A stretch of 64,000 nt of DNA from Candidatus Fredericiella danica. Lineage in GTDB: Bacteria; Chloroflexota; Anaerolineae; Caldilineales; Caldilineaceae. Shown here piece by piece: positions 30,179-39,921 of the stretch (positions are counted from its first letter, which is position 1; every line of letters starts with the position of its first letter). The stretch is from positions 1-64,000 of the forward strand of contig JADJPH010000041.1 of assembly GCA_016713335.1 (NCBI GenBank), in the 5' to 3' direction. Below the pieces are notes generated by a model. It saw only the letters and a program-made list of their open reading frames with translations. It was not told the origin of the DNA and did no database searches. Both the position numbers and the translations under genes were made by a program.

Positions 30179-30231
30179 ACAAAGAAGAAATAACCACAAA
30201 GAGCACAGAGAACACAAAGAAGAAGGATCGC

Positions 30232-31700
30232 ATGGCGGAAAAACTACTCAATTACGTGGATGGGGCGTGGCGCGAATCGAAAGCCGAAACCTATCTGAAT
30301 ATACCGAACCCTGCCACGGCCGAGGTGCTGGCCACCGTGCCACTCTCGCCTGTGTCGGAAGTCGACGAAGCCGCGCGCATCGCCGCCGCCGCCTTCCCAG
30401 CCTGGCGCAGAACCCCGGCGACTGCGCGTATCCAGTATCTCTTCAAGCTCAAGGCGCTCATGGAAGAGCACTTTGATGACCTTTCCCGCTCCATCACCCT
30501 GGAAAATGGCAAGGTCCTGGACGACGCCCGCGGCGAGATGCGCCGCAATTGAGAATGTTGAAGTGGCCTGCGGCATCCCCATGCTGATGCTGGGCGACTT
30601 CTCGGAAGACGTTGCCCGCGGCGTGGACGAGTACATGATCCGCCAGCCCGTCGGTGTCGCCGCCATCATTTGCCCCTTCAACTTCCCAGGGATGATTCCC
30701 TTCTGGTATCTGCCCTATGCCATCGCCTGCGGCAACACGGTCATCGTCAAGCCGTCCGAGCGCTGCCCAATCACGCTCCAGAAGGTCTTCCGTCTGCTCG
30801 ATGAGGTTGGTTTCCCGAAGGGTGTCGTCAACCTGGTGAACGGCGGCTCGGATACGGTGAATGCACTGCTGGATCATCCGGCGATCGCGGCCGTCACCTT
30901 TGTGGGTTCAACGCCCGTTGCACGCCATGTCTACGCTCGCGCTTCTGCCAACGGCAAACGGGTGCAGGCGCAGGGCGGCGCCAAGAACCCGATCATCCTC
31001 CTGCCCGATGCCGATGTTTCCTTAACGACCAATATTGTCATCGACAGCGCCTTTGGCAACGCCGACCAACGCTGCCTGGCCGCTTCGCTCGCCATTACGG
31101 TCGCCGACCGGACAAGATCTTTGTGCGGCGCTGGCCGAAGCCGCCACCTCGCGCGTCGTCGGCAATGGGTTGGAAAAGGGCGTCCACATGGGTCCCGTGA
31201 TCAGCCCGCAAAGCAAGACGCGCATCCAGGGACTCATCCAAAAGGGGTTGGATGAAGGCGCCGAAATGGTCGTCGACGGCCGCAATCCAACCATTCCCGG
31301 TCTGGAACAAGGGAATTTCCTACGCCCGACCATCATCACCGATATCCCCGTGGGCGGCACCATCGCCACCACCGAACTCTTCGGACCTGTACTCGGGATG
31401 ATGCGGGTCGACACGGTGGAAGAAGCGATTCAATTGGTCAATAGCGGCGAGTACGGCAATATGGCCTGCTTGTTCACGAGCAGTGGCACCGCAGCCCGGA
31501 AGTTCCGTTATGAAGCGGACGCTGGCAACATCGGCATCAACATCGGCGTGGCCGCGCCTATGGCCTTCTTCCCCTTCAGCGGCTGGAAGAACAGCTTCTT
31601 CGGCACACTGCATGCCCAGGGCAAGCATGCCGTCGAGTTCTTCACGCAGACCAAGGTCGTGGTGGAACGCTGGCTGGGAGAATGGTCGCGCACGTTCTAG
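30232..31700 (+). CDS. mmsA: Methylmalonate-semialdehyde dehydrogenase (acylating), frameshifted
   Basis: Last enzyme of the inositol route: malonate semialdehyde plus CoA and NAD to acetyl-CoA (IolA/MmsA). Start MAEKLLNYVDGAWRESKAET. Motifs: VGVAAIICPFNFPGMIPFWY, the Rossmann loop FVGSTPVARHVYARA, the catalytic Cys in FGNADQRCLAAS, and ELFGPVLGMMRVDTVEEAIQ. Frame changes near 30548 and 31110. Corrected length is about 489, normal. The 50 bases before the gene hold a fragment of the 6.1-6.9 kb repeat (CACAGAGAACACAAAGA), so the ribosome site AGAAGGA lies in repeat-derived DNA. Confidence 0.9.
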
Positions 31701-31715
31701 CGTACGTTGGCGCGA

Positions 31716-31744
31716 AACCGGATTTGCCTGCGGGCGATCCGGTT
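31716..31744 (+). other. Hairpin between mmsA and the transporter genes
   Basis: AACCGGAT (31716-31723) and ATCCGGTT (31737-31744) form a perfect 8-bp stem with a 13-nt loop, 16 bases after the mmsA stop. The gap 31701-32020 has no gene. No U-tract follows, so this may be an mRNA-processing or partial-termination point that changes the expression of the downstream transporter. Confidence 0.4.
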
Positions 31745-32020
31745 CAGCAGTTGGCATCGACGACGAGGTGCAGTCGTATGTTAGAGGGGGCTGGTGGCGG
31801 ACCAAAACAATACACCAGACGAACTCTAGAGTCCTGAGCACCGTATTTGCCACAGAAGCATACCTGGCGTGAGGGGGGAGGAAGGCAGTTCCCTTTGCCG
31901 TACAGCCCTCACGGCGTTCTAGCACTGATTTGAAAGGAGGACATGAAAGCCCAATTCGATCTTAAGAGCACAAGTCAACCGTTCTTTCACCCAATTGTTA
32001 ACCTGAAGGAGACACGCTCA

Positions 32021-33025
32021 ATGTCACTCAAGAAGTCCCTATCGCTCCTGCTCGTGTTGATCATGGGCATCCTGCTGATTGCAGGCTGCGCCGCACCCGC
32101 GGCTGCCCCAGCCGCCGCGCCGGCTGCGGAAACCGAAGCCGCCGCCGAGGATGCAGCGCCTGCCGCCGATGCCGCCAAGCCCGTCAAGATCGGCGTCACC
32201 ATGCTGTTCGATGACCTCTGGTTGACCACAATGCGCGATGCCATGACCGAGTACGCCGCGGCCAACCCTGGCATCGAACTGGTCATGGTCGACTCCAAAG
32301 AAGATGTCGCCACCCAGCTCGGCCAGGTCGAGAACTTCGTCACCCAGGGCCTCGATGCCATCGTCCTCGTGGCGGCCAATACCGACGCCGCCGACCCGAT
32401 GACCAAGGCCGCCGTCGATGCCGGCATCCCGCTGGTCTATGTCAACCGCGAGCCGGCCAACCTGCCGGAAGGCGTTGCTTTCGTCGGTTCTGACTCGATC
32501 GACGCCGGTCACTTCCAGATGGAATGGATTGCCGACAAACTGGGCGGCAAAGGCAACGTCGTCATCATGATGGGCAACCTGGAGCAGGAAGCTGCCCAGA
32601 TGCGCACCCAGGGTGTCAAGGAAATCGCCGCGAAGTTCCCAGACATCACGATCACCAAGGAACAGACCGGCAACTGGAGCCGCGCCGAAGGCCTGGCCCT
32701 GATGGAAAACTGGCTGGCCACCGGTGATCAGATCGACGCCGTCGCCTCCAACAACGACGAAATGGCGATCGGCGCCCTCAGCGCGATCGAAGCCGCCGGC
32801 AAACTGGGCGAGATCATCGTGGGCGGCGTCGACGCCTCTGCAGATGCACTGGCCGAGATGGACAAGGGCCGCCTCGACGTCACCGTCTTCCAGAACGCCA
32901 AGGGGCAGGGCGCCGGTGGCATCGAAGCTGCGGCAAAACTGGCGCGCGGCGAAGATATCGAGCAGATCACCTGGATTCCCTACGAGCTCGTCACGCCCGA
33001 GAACTACAAAGAATACATGCAGTAA
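32021..33025 (+). CDS. Sugar/polyol ABC substrate-binding lipoprotein
   Basis: 334 residues; ATG 32021 has AAGGAG upstream. Lipobox LLIAGC at residues 18-23, then an Ala/Pro-rich linker to about residue 52. The RbsB-type periplasmic-binding fold follows: KIGVTMLFDDLWLTTMRDAM, QVENFVTQGLDAIVLVAANT, IPLVYVNREPANLPEG, DAVASNNDEMAIGALSAIEA, IIVGGVDASADALAEM. Position in the inositol operon implies binding of inositol or a related polyol, as in IbpA-like proteins. Intact frame. Confidence 0.9.
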   Translation: MSLKKSLSLLLVLIMGILLIAGCAAPAAAPAAAPAAETEAAAEDAAPAADAAKPVKIGVTMLFDDLWLTTMRDAMTEYAAANPGIELVMVDSKEDVATQLGQVENFVTQGLDAIVLVAANTDAADPMTKAAVDAGIPLVYVNREPANLPEGVAFVGSDSIDAGHFQMEWIADKLGGKGNVVIMMGNLEQEAAQMRTQGVKEIAAKFPDITITKEQTGNWSRAEGLALMENWLATGDQIDAVASNNDEMAIGALSAIEAAGKLGEIIVGGVDASADALAEMDKGRLDVTVFQNAKGQGAGGIEAAAKLARGEDIEQITWIPYELVTPENYKEYMQ

Positions 33026-33138
33026 GTCCGGTTCGCAGACTTCCGGGCGCCAGAACCCGAAAGTGTGCGCCTGAACAATGGACAGGGTCCTGCAAGGTGC
33101 GCCTTACTGGATCCTGTAATATTGTGGGAGGCAATGGC

Positions 33139-34671
33139 ATGGACCAGGACACCATCCTCGTGATGGATAATATCTCAAATCGTTCCCCGGGCGTAAAGGC
33201 GCTAAGCAACGTCAACCTCGCCGTGCGCAAAGGCACAGTCCATGCGCTGATGGGCGAAAACGGTGCGGGCAAATCCACCTTGATGAAGGTGCTGATCGGC
33301 ATGTATATCCCGGACAGCGGTGAAATCACGTTTCAGGGGAACAAGGTCCGTATCGAGAACACCGAAACTGCGCTCAAACTCGGCATCTCGATGATCCACC
33401 AGGAACTTTCCCCTGAACCCTACATGACCGTGGCCGAAAATATCTTCCTGGGCCGAGAACCATTAAGCCGCTTCGGATTGATCGATAGTCGCAAAATGGT
33501 TGCCGATACCAAGGCGCTCCTGGAGCGGCTAGAGATCAACATCAGCCCAACGGCTGTGATGCGGACCTTGAGCGTCGCAAACACCCAAATGGTCGAAATT
33601 GCGAAGGCGATCTCATACGACTCTAGCCTGATCATCATGGATGAGCCGACCTCGGCAATTACCGAGCGCGAAGTGGCACACCTTTTCCAGATGATCCGGT
33701 CGGTCAAGGCGAAAGACGTCGCTGTCATTTACATCACCCACAAGATGGATGAGGTATTTCAAATCGCCGACGACATCACGGTTTTCCGCGACGGCCGGCA
33801 CATTGCCACGGTTCCCGCTACACAGACGGATCGGAACAGCCTGATTGCCATGATGGTGGGACGCGAACTCACCAACATTTTCCCCAAAAGAATTCGCGCT
33901 CATTGGCGAGGTGGTCTTATCCGTGCGCAACCTTACCCGCAACGGCATGGTCGAGGACGTCAGTTTCGACCTGCGCCGGGCGAAATCTTGGGGCTGGCTG
34001 GGCTGATGGGTTCGGGACGCACCGAGGTGATCGAAGGCATTTTTGGCATCAAGCCCATCGACACCGGCGAGATCACGGTCAAGGGTGCGCCGGTCCAAAT
34101 CAAGTCCCCAGGCGATGCGATCAAGAGTGGGATGGCGCTGCTCACCGAAGATCGTAAATTGACCGGTATTCTTGGCGTATTACCAGTACGCGACAACATG
34201 ATGATTGCGAGCCTGAGAAACTACACGACTGCCGGTCTACTCAATGGCAGCTTGATCGACGAGACCTGTAATCGTGAACGTTCACGGTTGGACATCAAAA
34301 CGCCAAGCATGGATCAGATCATCAAGCTCCTTTCGGGCGGCAATCAGCAGAAGGTGCTGGTCTCCCGTTGGCTCTTGACCACGCCCGACATTCTAATCCT
34401 CGATGAACCAACACGCGGCATTGATGTCGGCGCCAAGTCGGAAATCCACCGGCTCATGTGCAAGCTGGCGCAAGAAGGTAAGGCCATCCTCATGATCTCC
34501 TCTGAGTTGCCCGAGATTCTCGGCATGAGTGACCGGATATTGGTCATGCATGATGGCCGGCTTGAAGGCGAGTTCACGCGCGCCGAGGCAACGCAGGAAA
34601 TCATCATGCGCGCGGCTACAGGCAACAATGCACTGGCCGTCGAAGCAGTGGCCGAAAACGCACATTCGTAA
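33139..34671 (+). CDS. Sugar ABC transporter ATPase (RbsA/MglA type)
   Basis: 510 residues with two ATPase halves. Half 1: Walker A GENGAGKST, Walker B LIIMDEPTSAI. Half 2: the degenerate P-loop GLMGSGRTE, signature LLSGGNQQKVLVSRWL, Walker B ILILDEPTRGIDVG. ATG 33139 is preceded by GGGAGG. Residues about 252-282 (33890-33985) read as Arg-rich nonsense. The next frame reads ALIGEVVLSVRNLTRNGMVE then DVSFDLRR, the expected sequence, so two compensating indels are present. Drives import through the adjacent permease. Confidence 0.9.
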   Translation: MDQDTILVMDNISNRSPGVKALSNVNLAVRKGTVHALMGENGAGKSTLMKVLIGMYIPDSGEITFQGNKVRIENTETALKLGISMIHQELSPEPYMTVAENIFLGREPLSRFGLIDSRKMVADTKALLERLEINISPTAVMRTLSVANTQMVEIAKAISYDSSLIIMDEPTSAITEREVAHLFQMIRSVKAKDVAVIYITHKMDEVFQIADDITVFRDGRHIATVPATQTDRNSLIAMMVGRELTNIFPKRIRAHWRGGLIRAQPYPQRHGRGRQFRPAPGEILGLAGLMGSGRTEVIEGIFGIKPIDTGEITVKGAPVQIKSPGDAIKSGMALLTEDRKLTGILGVLPVRDNMMIASLRNYTTAGLLNGSLIDETCNRERSRLDIKTPSMDQIIKLLSGGNQQKVLVSRWLLTTPDILILDEPTRGIDVGAKSEIHRLMCKLAQEGKAILMISSELPEILGMSDRILVMHDGRLEGEFTRAEATQEIIMRAATGNNALAVEAVAENAHS

Positions 34672-34684
34672 GAGGAAACTGAAC

Positions 34685-35683
34685 ATGCAAACCACTGGAG
34701 AGACAGCAGCCAAAAGTCTGGGGCGGGAAAGGTTCAATGCCTTTATCCGCAAATACGCCATCGTTTTTATTCTCATCTTCATGCTGATCGCCCTGTCGAT
34801 CCTCTCCCCAGCCTTTTTGAAGCCCGGCAACCTCCTCAACATCATCCGGCAGATCTCCGTGATGGGGCTGATTGCGATCGGCGTCACGATGGTCATCATC
34901 ACGGGCGGCATTGACCTCTCCTCAGGTTCAGTACTGGCGCTCGCGGCAGTCGTGGCCTCAAGTCTCGCGCAACGGCTTGATTGGCAAGGAGCCAAGTTCC
35001 CAGGCCTGGAAGTGCCGGTGCTTGTGCCAGTATTGGCCGCCTTAGCTGTCGGCGCACTTTGCGGCACAGTCAATGGTTCGCTGATCGCCAAATTTAAGAT
35101 TCCTCCGTTCATCGCCACGCTGGGCATGATGACCGTGGCGCGCGGCTTTGCCCTGATCTATTCCGACCGGCCGATCAGCAGTCTAACCGACCCCTACAAC
35201 TTCATTGGGCAGGGCGCAGTCCTCGGCATTCCGCTCCCAATCATCATTCTGTTGGTGGTGGCACTTGGCGCTCATATCTTGCTCAACAAGACGCGATTTG
35301 GGCGCTATATCTATGCCCTGGGCGGCAACGAGCAGGCGGCGCGCATCTCCGGCATCAACATCAGTCGTGTCAAAATCGGCGTTTATGCCCTCGCCGGTAC
35401 CCTGGCAGGTCTGTCCGGTCTGGTACTCTCCTCGCGTATCAGTTCGGGCCAGCCCGGGCTCGGCCTCGGTTACGAGTTGGACGCCATCGCCTCTGCAGTT
35501 ATCGGCGGCACCAGCCTCTCCGGTGGTATCGGCACGATCTGGGGCACCATCGTCGGCGCGCTGATCATCGGCGTCCTCAATAATGGCCTGGACCTGCTCA
35601 ACGTGTCGGCCTACTGGCAGACCATTGTCAAAGGTTCGATCATCGTCATCGCCGTCATTATCGACGAGCGCAAGAACCGGTAG
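34685..35683 (+). CDS. Sugar ABC transporter permease (RbsC type)
   Basis: 332 residues starting MQTTGETAAKSLGRERFNAF, 13 bases after the ATPase stop. Eight or more TM segments of the BPD_transp_2 family, with the hallmark GGIDLSSGSVLALAAVVAS and the ATPase-contact loop GRYIYALGGNEQAARISGIN. The C-terminal GGTSLSGGIGTIWGTIVGAL is typical. Completes the polyol importer. Intact frame. Confidence 0.92.
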   Translation: MQTTGETAAKSLGRERFNAFIRKYAIVFILIFMLIALSILSPAFLKPGNLLNIIRQISVMGLIAIGVTMVIITGGIDLSSGSVLALAAVVASSLAQRLDWQGAKFPGLEVPVLVPVLAALAVGALCGTVNGSLIAKFKIPPFIATLGMMTVARGFALIYSDRPISSLTDPYNFIGQGAVLGIPLPIIILLVVALGAHILLNKTRFGRYIYALGGNEQAARISGINISRVKIGVYALAGTLAGLSGLVLSSRISSGQPGLGLGYELDAIASAVIGGTSLSGGIGTIWGTIVGALIIGVLNNGLDLLNVSAYWQTIVKGSIIVIAVIIDERKNR

Positions 35684-35714
35684 CGGCGCTTTTCAGCAGT
35701 TTCACAACGTTACG

Positions 35715-35771
35715 CTCGAACGTTTACCCCGATAAACCTCGTGGGAAGGTTTCACGCGGCAAACGTTCGAG
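35715..35771 (+). promoter_or_regulatory. Nested inverted repeats before gene 35786
   Basis: Outer arms CTCGAACGTTT (35715-35725) and AAACGTTCGAG (35761-35771) are perfectly complementary. The inner arms AAACCT (35734-35739) and AGGTTT (35747-35752) form a second stem inside. The outer arm ends at the ribosome site AAAGGAGG (35772-35779). It could be a structured leader. Alternatively, because each outer arm holds AACGTT, it could be two LacI-type half-operators 46 bp apart. Confidence 0.55.
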
Positions 35772-35785
35772 AAAGGAGGCGGAAA

Positions 35786-36683
35786 ATGTTACCACCGTGG
35801 CAGACAAGAGCGTCAGACTTTCACCCTTATATGGCGGATCGGATCGAGGCACTGCCGGAGAGTTTGCGTGGCGCGGTTTCGGCGCAACTGCCGACCGGCA
35901 CCCGTAAAATCCGCGCCCTGGTGGTGCCCCCCAGACTATCGCGCCCAAGGGCGCGGCAATGCCCGCCGTGTACCCGAACAGGCGCTCGTCTTCACCGATG
36001 ACGGCGTGCTGCATGTCCAAAATGACCCCAAGGGGACAAGCGGGCCGGTGACGACATTCGTGCGCCCTGAGAGCCTCCTCTACATGCGCTCCAGCCATGT
36101 GCTTCTCTATGGCCGGCTGGAATTGGTGAGCGCACAGGGTGGCGAACCGAGCAAGCTGGAAATGGAGTTCAGCGGCATCGGCTGGCGCCTGATGGAAACC
36201 GAGTGGCGCGCCATGGTGGCAAAGGTCATCGCAGTGCCCGTCCCCGATTATGATATCGAGCAAATGCAAAAGGCGATGGCGGAAAAGCTCGTCCTCACCC
36301 TCCCGCCCAAGTTCGCAGACGGACTGCCGCGCTACGGCCTCTATACTGGCGAAACCCTGATCGACACCGTCTTCCAACCTGCCATCTGGGACCAGAAATG
36401 GTCCGTCGTCAAGCGCCAGATCACCCCCAACACACTCTTGGCGCTGACTGAAGCCTCGGTCCTGCTCATCGGCGAGGATCGAGCACTTGTCAAAAAGAGC
36501 CAACAATATGGCCTCACCATCACCCGCATCCCGCGCAAGGCCATTGCAGAAGTACGGTCCGAGGCTCATGAACATTTGCACGAACTCATCTTCGTGCTGA
36601 CCCGCGACGGGGCCACGGCGGAACGCAGAATCATGCTTGAGCCGGAGACGGTAAAGGCGTGGATGGATTTATGGAATAAATAG
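35786..36683 (+). CDS. Conserved protein of unknown function, frameshifted
   Basis: ATG 35786 with a strong AAAGGAGG. MLPPWQTRASDFHPYMADRI, then EALPESLRGAVSAQLPTGTR and ALVVPP. After an indel near 35935 it continues DYRAQGRGNARRVPEQALVF, YMRSSHVLLYGRLELV and SVVKRQITPNTLLALTEASV. About 299 residues, no TM segment or signal. The alternation of strands (ALVFTDDGVLHV, HVLLYGRLELV, VLLIGEDRALVKKS) recalls a PH-like fold, but I do not recognise the family. It sits within the inositol operon after the permease and may be regulatory or unrelated. Confidence 0.65.
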
Positions 36684-36693
36684 AGACAACACT

Positions 36694-37878
36694 ATGCGCT
36701 CATCCGAACAACAAACTCGTCGCCCACTCCAGCCTCGGCATCGTTGGGGGGTGGCCCCGGCTCGCATATCGGCGAGACACACCGCCAGGCGGCGTTTGGA
36801 TCACCGCTATGCGCTCGTGGCTGGAGTCTTCTCAACAAACGCAGACCGCAGCAAGGGCTTTGCGGCGACCCTGGACATCACCCCGGATCGCCGGTATACA
36901 TCCTGGCAGGAAATGGCGGAACAAGAAGCCATCCGGCCGGATGGTATCGAAGTCGTCAGCATCATGACGCCCAATGACAGCCACTACGCGATCGCCAGGG
37001 CGTTTTTGGAACGGGGCATCGATGTCATCTGCGATAAACCGGTCACCACGGACCTGGCGCAGGCGCTCGAACTCAGAGCGCTGTCCCGGCGCAATGGGCT
37101 TGTCTTTGGCGTCACCTACAACTACACCGGCTATCCGATGGTGCGCCAGGCCCGCGCGATGGTGCAGAACGGCGATCTCGGTGCCATCCGGCTGGTGCAG
37201 GTCGAACTCGCCTCAGGTTGGGCATCGACCCTCCTGGAAGCCGAGGGTCACAAGCAGGCGCTCTGGCGCACGACCCCGGAGATTGCCGGTAAGTCTACGG
37301 TGATCGGCGACCTGGGCACCCACGCCCACCATCTGGCACGCTTCATTACCGGGCTTGAGGTCACCGAAGTCGCCGCAGAACTTTCGACGCTCGTGCCGGG
37401 GCGCCGCGCCGATGACAACGGTCACGTCATGCTCCGGTTTAGCAACGGCGCCAAAGGACTGTTGTGGGTGTCGATGGTCGCCGCGGGCAATCTGCACGGC
37501 CTTCGGATCCGCGTGTATGGTGAAAGAGGCAGCCTGGAGTGGATCCAGGAGCAGGCCAACGAACTGAACTTCCGACCGGTCGACGGCCCCCACCAGATCC
37601 TGCCCCGCGGCGCCGGATGGCTTGACCCGGCCGCCCGCCGCGTCAATCGACTCTGGCCGGGCCATCCGGAAGGATTCAATGACGCGTTTGCCAACCTCTA
37701 CACCGACATCGCCGAAGCGATCCTCGCCCGGCGCGACGGCATCGAAGCCGACCCAATGGCCTATTCGTTCCCAACCATCGAAGACGGCGCGCTCGGCATG
37801 AAATTTGTCGAGGCAACGGTGGAATCAAACCAGCAGGATGGGCGATGGGTGGACGCAACGCTAGACCTTGAAGATTGA
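36694..37878 (+). CDS. Gfo/Idh/MocA-family oxidoreductase, N-terminus scrambled
   Basis: About 394 residues. Most is clear: VAGVFSTNADRSKGFAATLD, GIEVVSIMTPNDSHYAIARA, the family motif VICDKPVTTDLAQA, VFGVTYNYTGYPMVRQAR, and the catalytic HH in LGTHAHHLARF. Residues 1-40 read as Arg-rich text. Other frames give LVAHSSLGIVGG and GGPGSHIGETHRQAA, the expected Rossmann start, so two or three indels lie in 36710-36800. The annotated start is uncertain. An NAD-dependent inositol or inosose dehydrogenase is likely from context. Confidence 0.85.
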   Translation: MRSSEQQTRRPLQPRHRWGVAPARISARHTARRRLDHRYALVAGVFSTNADRSKGFAATLDITPDRRYTSWQEMAEQEAIRPDGIEVVSIMTPNDSHYAIARAFLERGIDVICDKPVTTDLAQALELRALSRRNGLVFGVTYNYTGYPMVRQARAMVQNGDLGAIRLVQVELASGWASTLLEAEGHKQALWRTTPEIAGKSTVIGDLGTHAHHLARFITGLEVTEVAAELSTLVPGRRADDNGHVMLRFSNGAKGLLWVSMVAAGNLHGLRIRVYGERGSLEWIQEQANELNFRPVDGPHQILPRGAGWLDPAARRVNRLWPGHPEGFNDAFANLYTDIAEAILARRDGIEADPMAYSFPTIEDGALGMKFVEATVESNQQDGRWVDATLDLED

Positions 37879-37919
37879 GGGCATATCACGCATTACGAAA
37901 TCCAAAAGGAGTTCGAATC

Positions 37920-38825
37920 ATGCCAAACAAAATTCCGGTAGGCAACGCCCCCTGTTCCTGGGGTGTCATTGAAAACGTCGAAGGCAGCCGCGATGGCTAT
38001 GTGCAGGTGATTGATGAAATGGCGGCGACCGGCTATGCCGGCACCGAGCTCGGGGATTGGGGCTTCATGCCGACCGATCCGGAACAGTTGCGCGCCGAGT
38101 TGGGGTCGCGCAATCTCAAGTTGTTGGCCTCGTGGGTCAGCGTAAAACTCCACGACCCTGATTGCCATGCGGAAAGCGAAGCGGATGCCGTACGCACCGC
38201 CCGCCAGTTGGCAAACGTCGGTGGGCCGGATGACCTGATCGTGCTGGGCAATGACCCCTATATGGACCCCGTGCGCACCCTCTACTCCGGCCGGATTCAG
38301 CCGGACCAGGGCATGAGCGAGGCCCAATGGCTGATCTTTGCTGAGGGCGCCAATCGGGTCGCCCGCGCCGTCAAACGGGAGACCGGGCTGCGCACAGTCT
38401 TCCACCACCATATCGGCACCTGGATCGAAACGCCCGAAGAGACGGCGCGCCTGCTAAGCATGACCGACCCCGAGGTCTTGGGGCTGTGCTTCGACACCGG
38501 TCACTATCGTTTCGGCGGCGGTGATCCGCTAACCGGTCTGCGCCGGCATGCCGACCGCATCTGGCACGTCCACTTCAAAGATCACGATCCCGCGGTGGCT
38601 GCCCGCTCACGTGCCGAAGGGTGGGGAGGCGTGGAATCCGTCGGTCATGGTCTCTTCTGCGAACTGGGCAAAGGCGATGTCGACTTCCCGGCAATCCTGG
38701 CGGAACTACAGAAGATGAACTATGGCGGCTGGATCGTGGTCGAGCAGGATGTCCTGCCGGGCATGGGCAGCCCCAAGGAGAGCGCCGCACGCAATCGGGC
38801 CTATCTCAAAACTATCGGACTTTAG
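37920..38825 (+). CDS. iolE: Inosose dehydratase-like TIM-barrel protein
   Basis: 301 residues; AAAAGGA lies upstream of the ATG. AP-endonuclease-2/IolE-type TIM barrel: VGNAPCSWGVIENVEG at the start, TVFHHHIGTWIETPEE, GLCFDTGHYRFGGGDP (metal-binding D and H), IWHVHFKDHDP and GWIVVEQDVLPGM. These His, Asp and Glu residues form the usual divalent-metal site. In inositol breakdown IolE dehydrates 2-keto-myo-inositol. The N-terminal variant differs from Bacillus IolE, so a related inosose enzyme is possible. Confidence 0.75.
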   Translation: MPNKIPVGNAPCSWGVIENVEGSRDGYVQVIDEMAATGYAGTELGDWGFMPTDPEQLRAELGSRNLKLLASWVSVKLHDPDCHAESEADAVRTARQLANVGGPDDLIVLGNDPYMDPVRTLYSGRIQPDQGMSEAQWLIFAEGANRVARAVKRETGLRTVFHHHIGTWIETPEETARLLSMTDPEVLGLCFDTGHYRFGGGDPLTGLRRHADRIWHVHFKDHDPAVAARSRAEGWGGVESVGHGLFCELGKGDVDFPAILAELQKMNYGGWIVVEQDVLPGMGSPKESAARNRAYLKTIGL

Positions 38826-38895
38826 TAGGATATCGGGGACCGGGGATAGCCACGTCTCCCCGGTCCTTCTTGTTTCATTTTCATGGAGACCAATC

Positions 38896-39903
38896 ATGGT
38901 TAGATTTGCGCTCTTTGGCGCGGGCTTCATCGGGCAGGTGCATGGCGCCAACATCGCCACCAACCCGCGCACCAAACTGCAATTTGTGTATGACGTCAAC
39001 CCCGCCGCGGCCGAGCAACTGGCTTCCCGCTATGGCGCCAAAATCGCCACCAACCCGGACGAAGTGTGGGCAGCCGGCGATGTGGATGCCGTGCTCATTG
39101 CCTCGTCCACCAACACCCACGCGGATCTGCTCAGTGGCGCCATCAAGGCCCGCAAGCCGGTCTATTGCGAGAAGCCGATCGACCTCAATCTGGAGCGCGT
39201 ACGGCAAGTGGTGCAGGAAGCGCACAATAATCCCGTCCCCATCATGATGGGTTTCAGCCGGCGCTTTGATCCCAATCACAGGGGGCTGCGTGAGGCCGTG
39301 CAGGGGGGTGAGATCGGCATTGTTGAGATGATGCACTTCGTCTGCCGCTCGTCGCAGCCGCCTCCGCTCAGCTATATCAAGGTTTCAGGTGGCCAATTCC
39401 GGGATCAGACCATCCACATGTTTGACCTGCTCTGCTGGATCGCCAACGACGCGCCGGTGGAAGTCTACGCCTGCGGCGCCTCCATGATCGACCCTGCCAT
39501 CACAGCGGCCGGTGACGTCGACACCTCGATGCTGATCTTGAAGATGCCGAGCGGCGCGCTCTGCCACATCGACAATAGCCGGCATACCGGTTACGGCTAT
39601 GACGAGCGCATCGAAGTCTTCGGCTCCACCGGCATGGTAGAATCCAAGCGCAAACCGACCCGCGAAGTCGCGCTCTACACCGGCGCCAAGGTTGTCGCTG
39701 ACGGTCTACACCCTGGTTGGTTCGAACGCATGGAACCCAGCTTCATGCTGGCCGTGGATGCATTCGCATCATCTCTGGAAGGGAAAGCGGCGGATTATCC
39801 GACACTGATCGATGGCCTGCGCGCCCAGATGATCGCAGAAGCCGCCATCGAGTCGCTGCACGCAAACAAACCGGTCAAAATCAACTATTGGACACCCAAA
39901 TAA
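38896..39903 (+). CDS. iolG: Inositol 2-dehydrogenase IolG
   Basis: 335 residues. Rossmann motif FALFGAGFIGQVHGANI, then AVLIASSTNTHADLL, the family signature VYCEKPIDLNLERV with its Lys, IMMGFSRRFDPNH, and the catalytic D/H in FRDQTIHMFDLL. It closely follows the IolG pattern: oxidises myo-inositol to scyllo-inosose with NAD. Start ATG 38896 with GGAG in front. Intact frame, between the IolE-like and IolI-like genes. Confidence 0.88.
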   Translation: MVRFALFGAGFIGQVHGANIATNPRTKLQFVYDVNPAAAEQLASRYGAKIATNPDEVWAAGDVDAVLIASSTNTHADLLSGAIKARKPVYCEKPIDLNLERVRQVVQEAHNNPVPIMMGFSRRFDPNHRGLREAVQGGEIGIVEMMHFVCRSSQPPPLSYIKVSGGQFRDQTIHMFDLLCWIANDAPVEVYACGASMIDPAITAAGDVDTSMLILKMPSGALCHIDNSRHTGYGYDERIEVFGSTGMVESKRKPTREVALYTGAKVVADGLHPGWFERMEPSFMLAVDAFASSLEGKAADYPTLIDGLRAQMIAEAAIESLHANKPVKINYWTPK

Positions 39904-39921
39904 CCGTCGAAAGGACTCATC

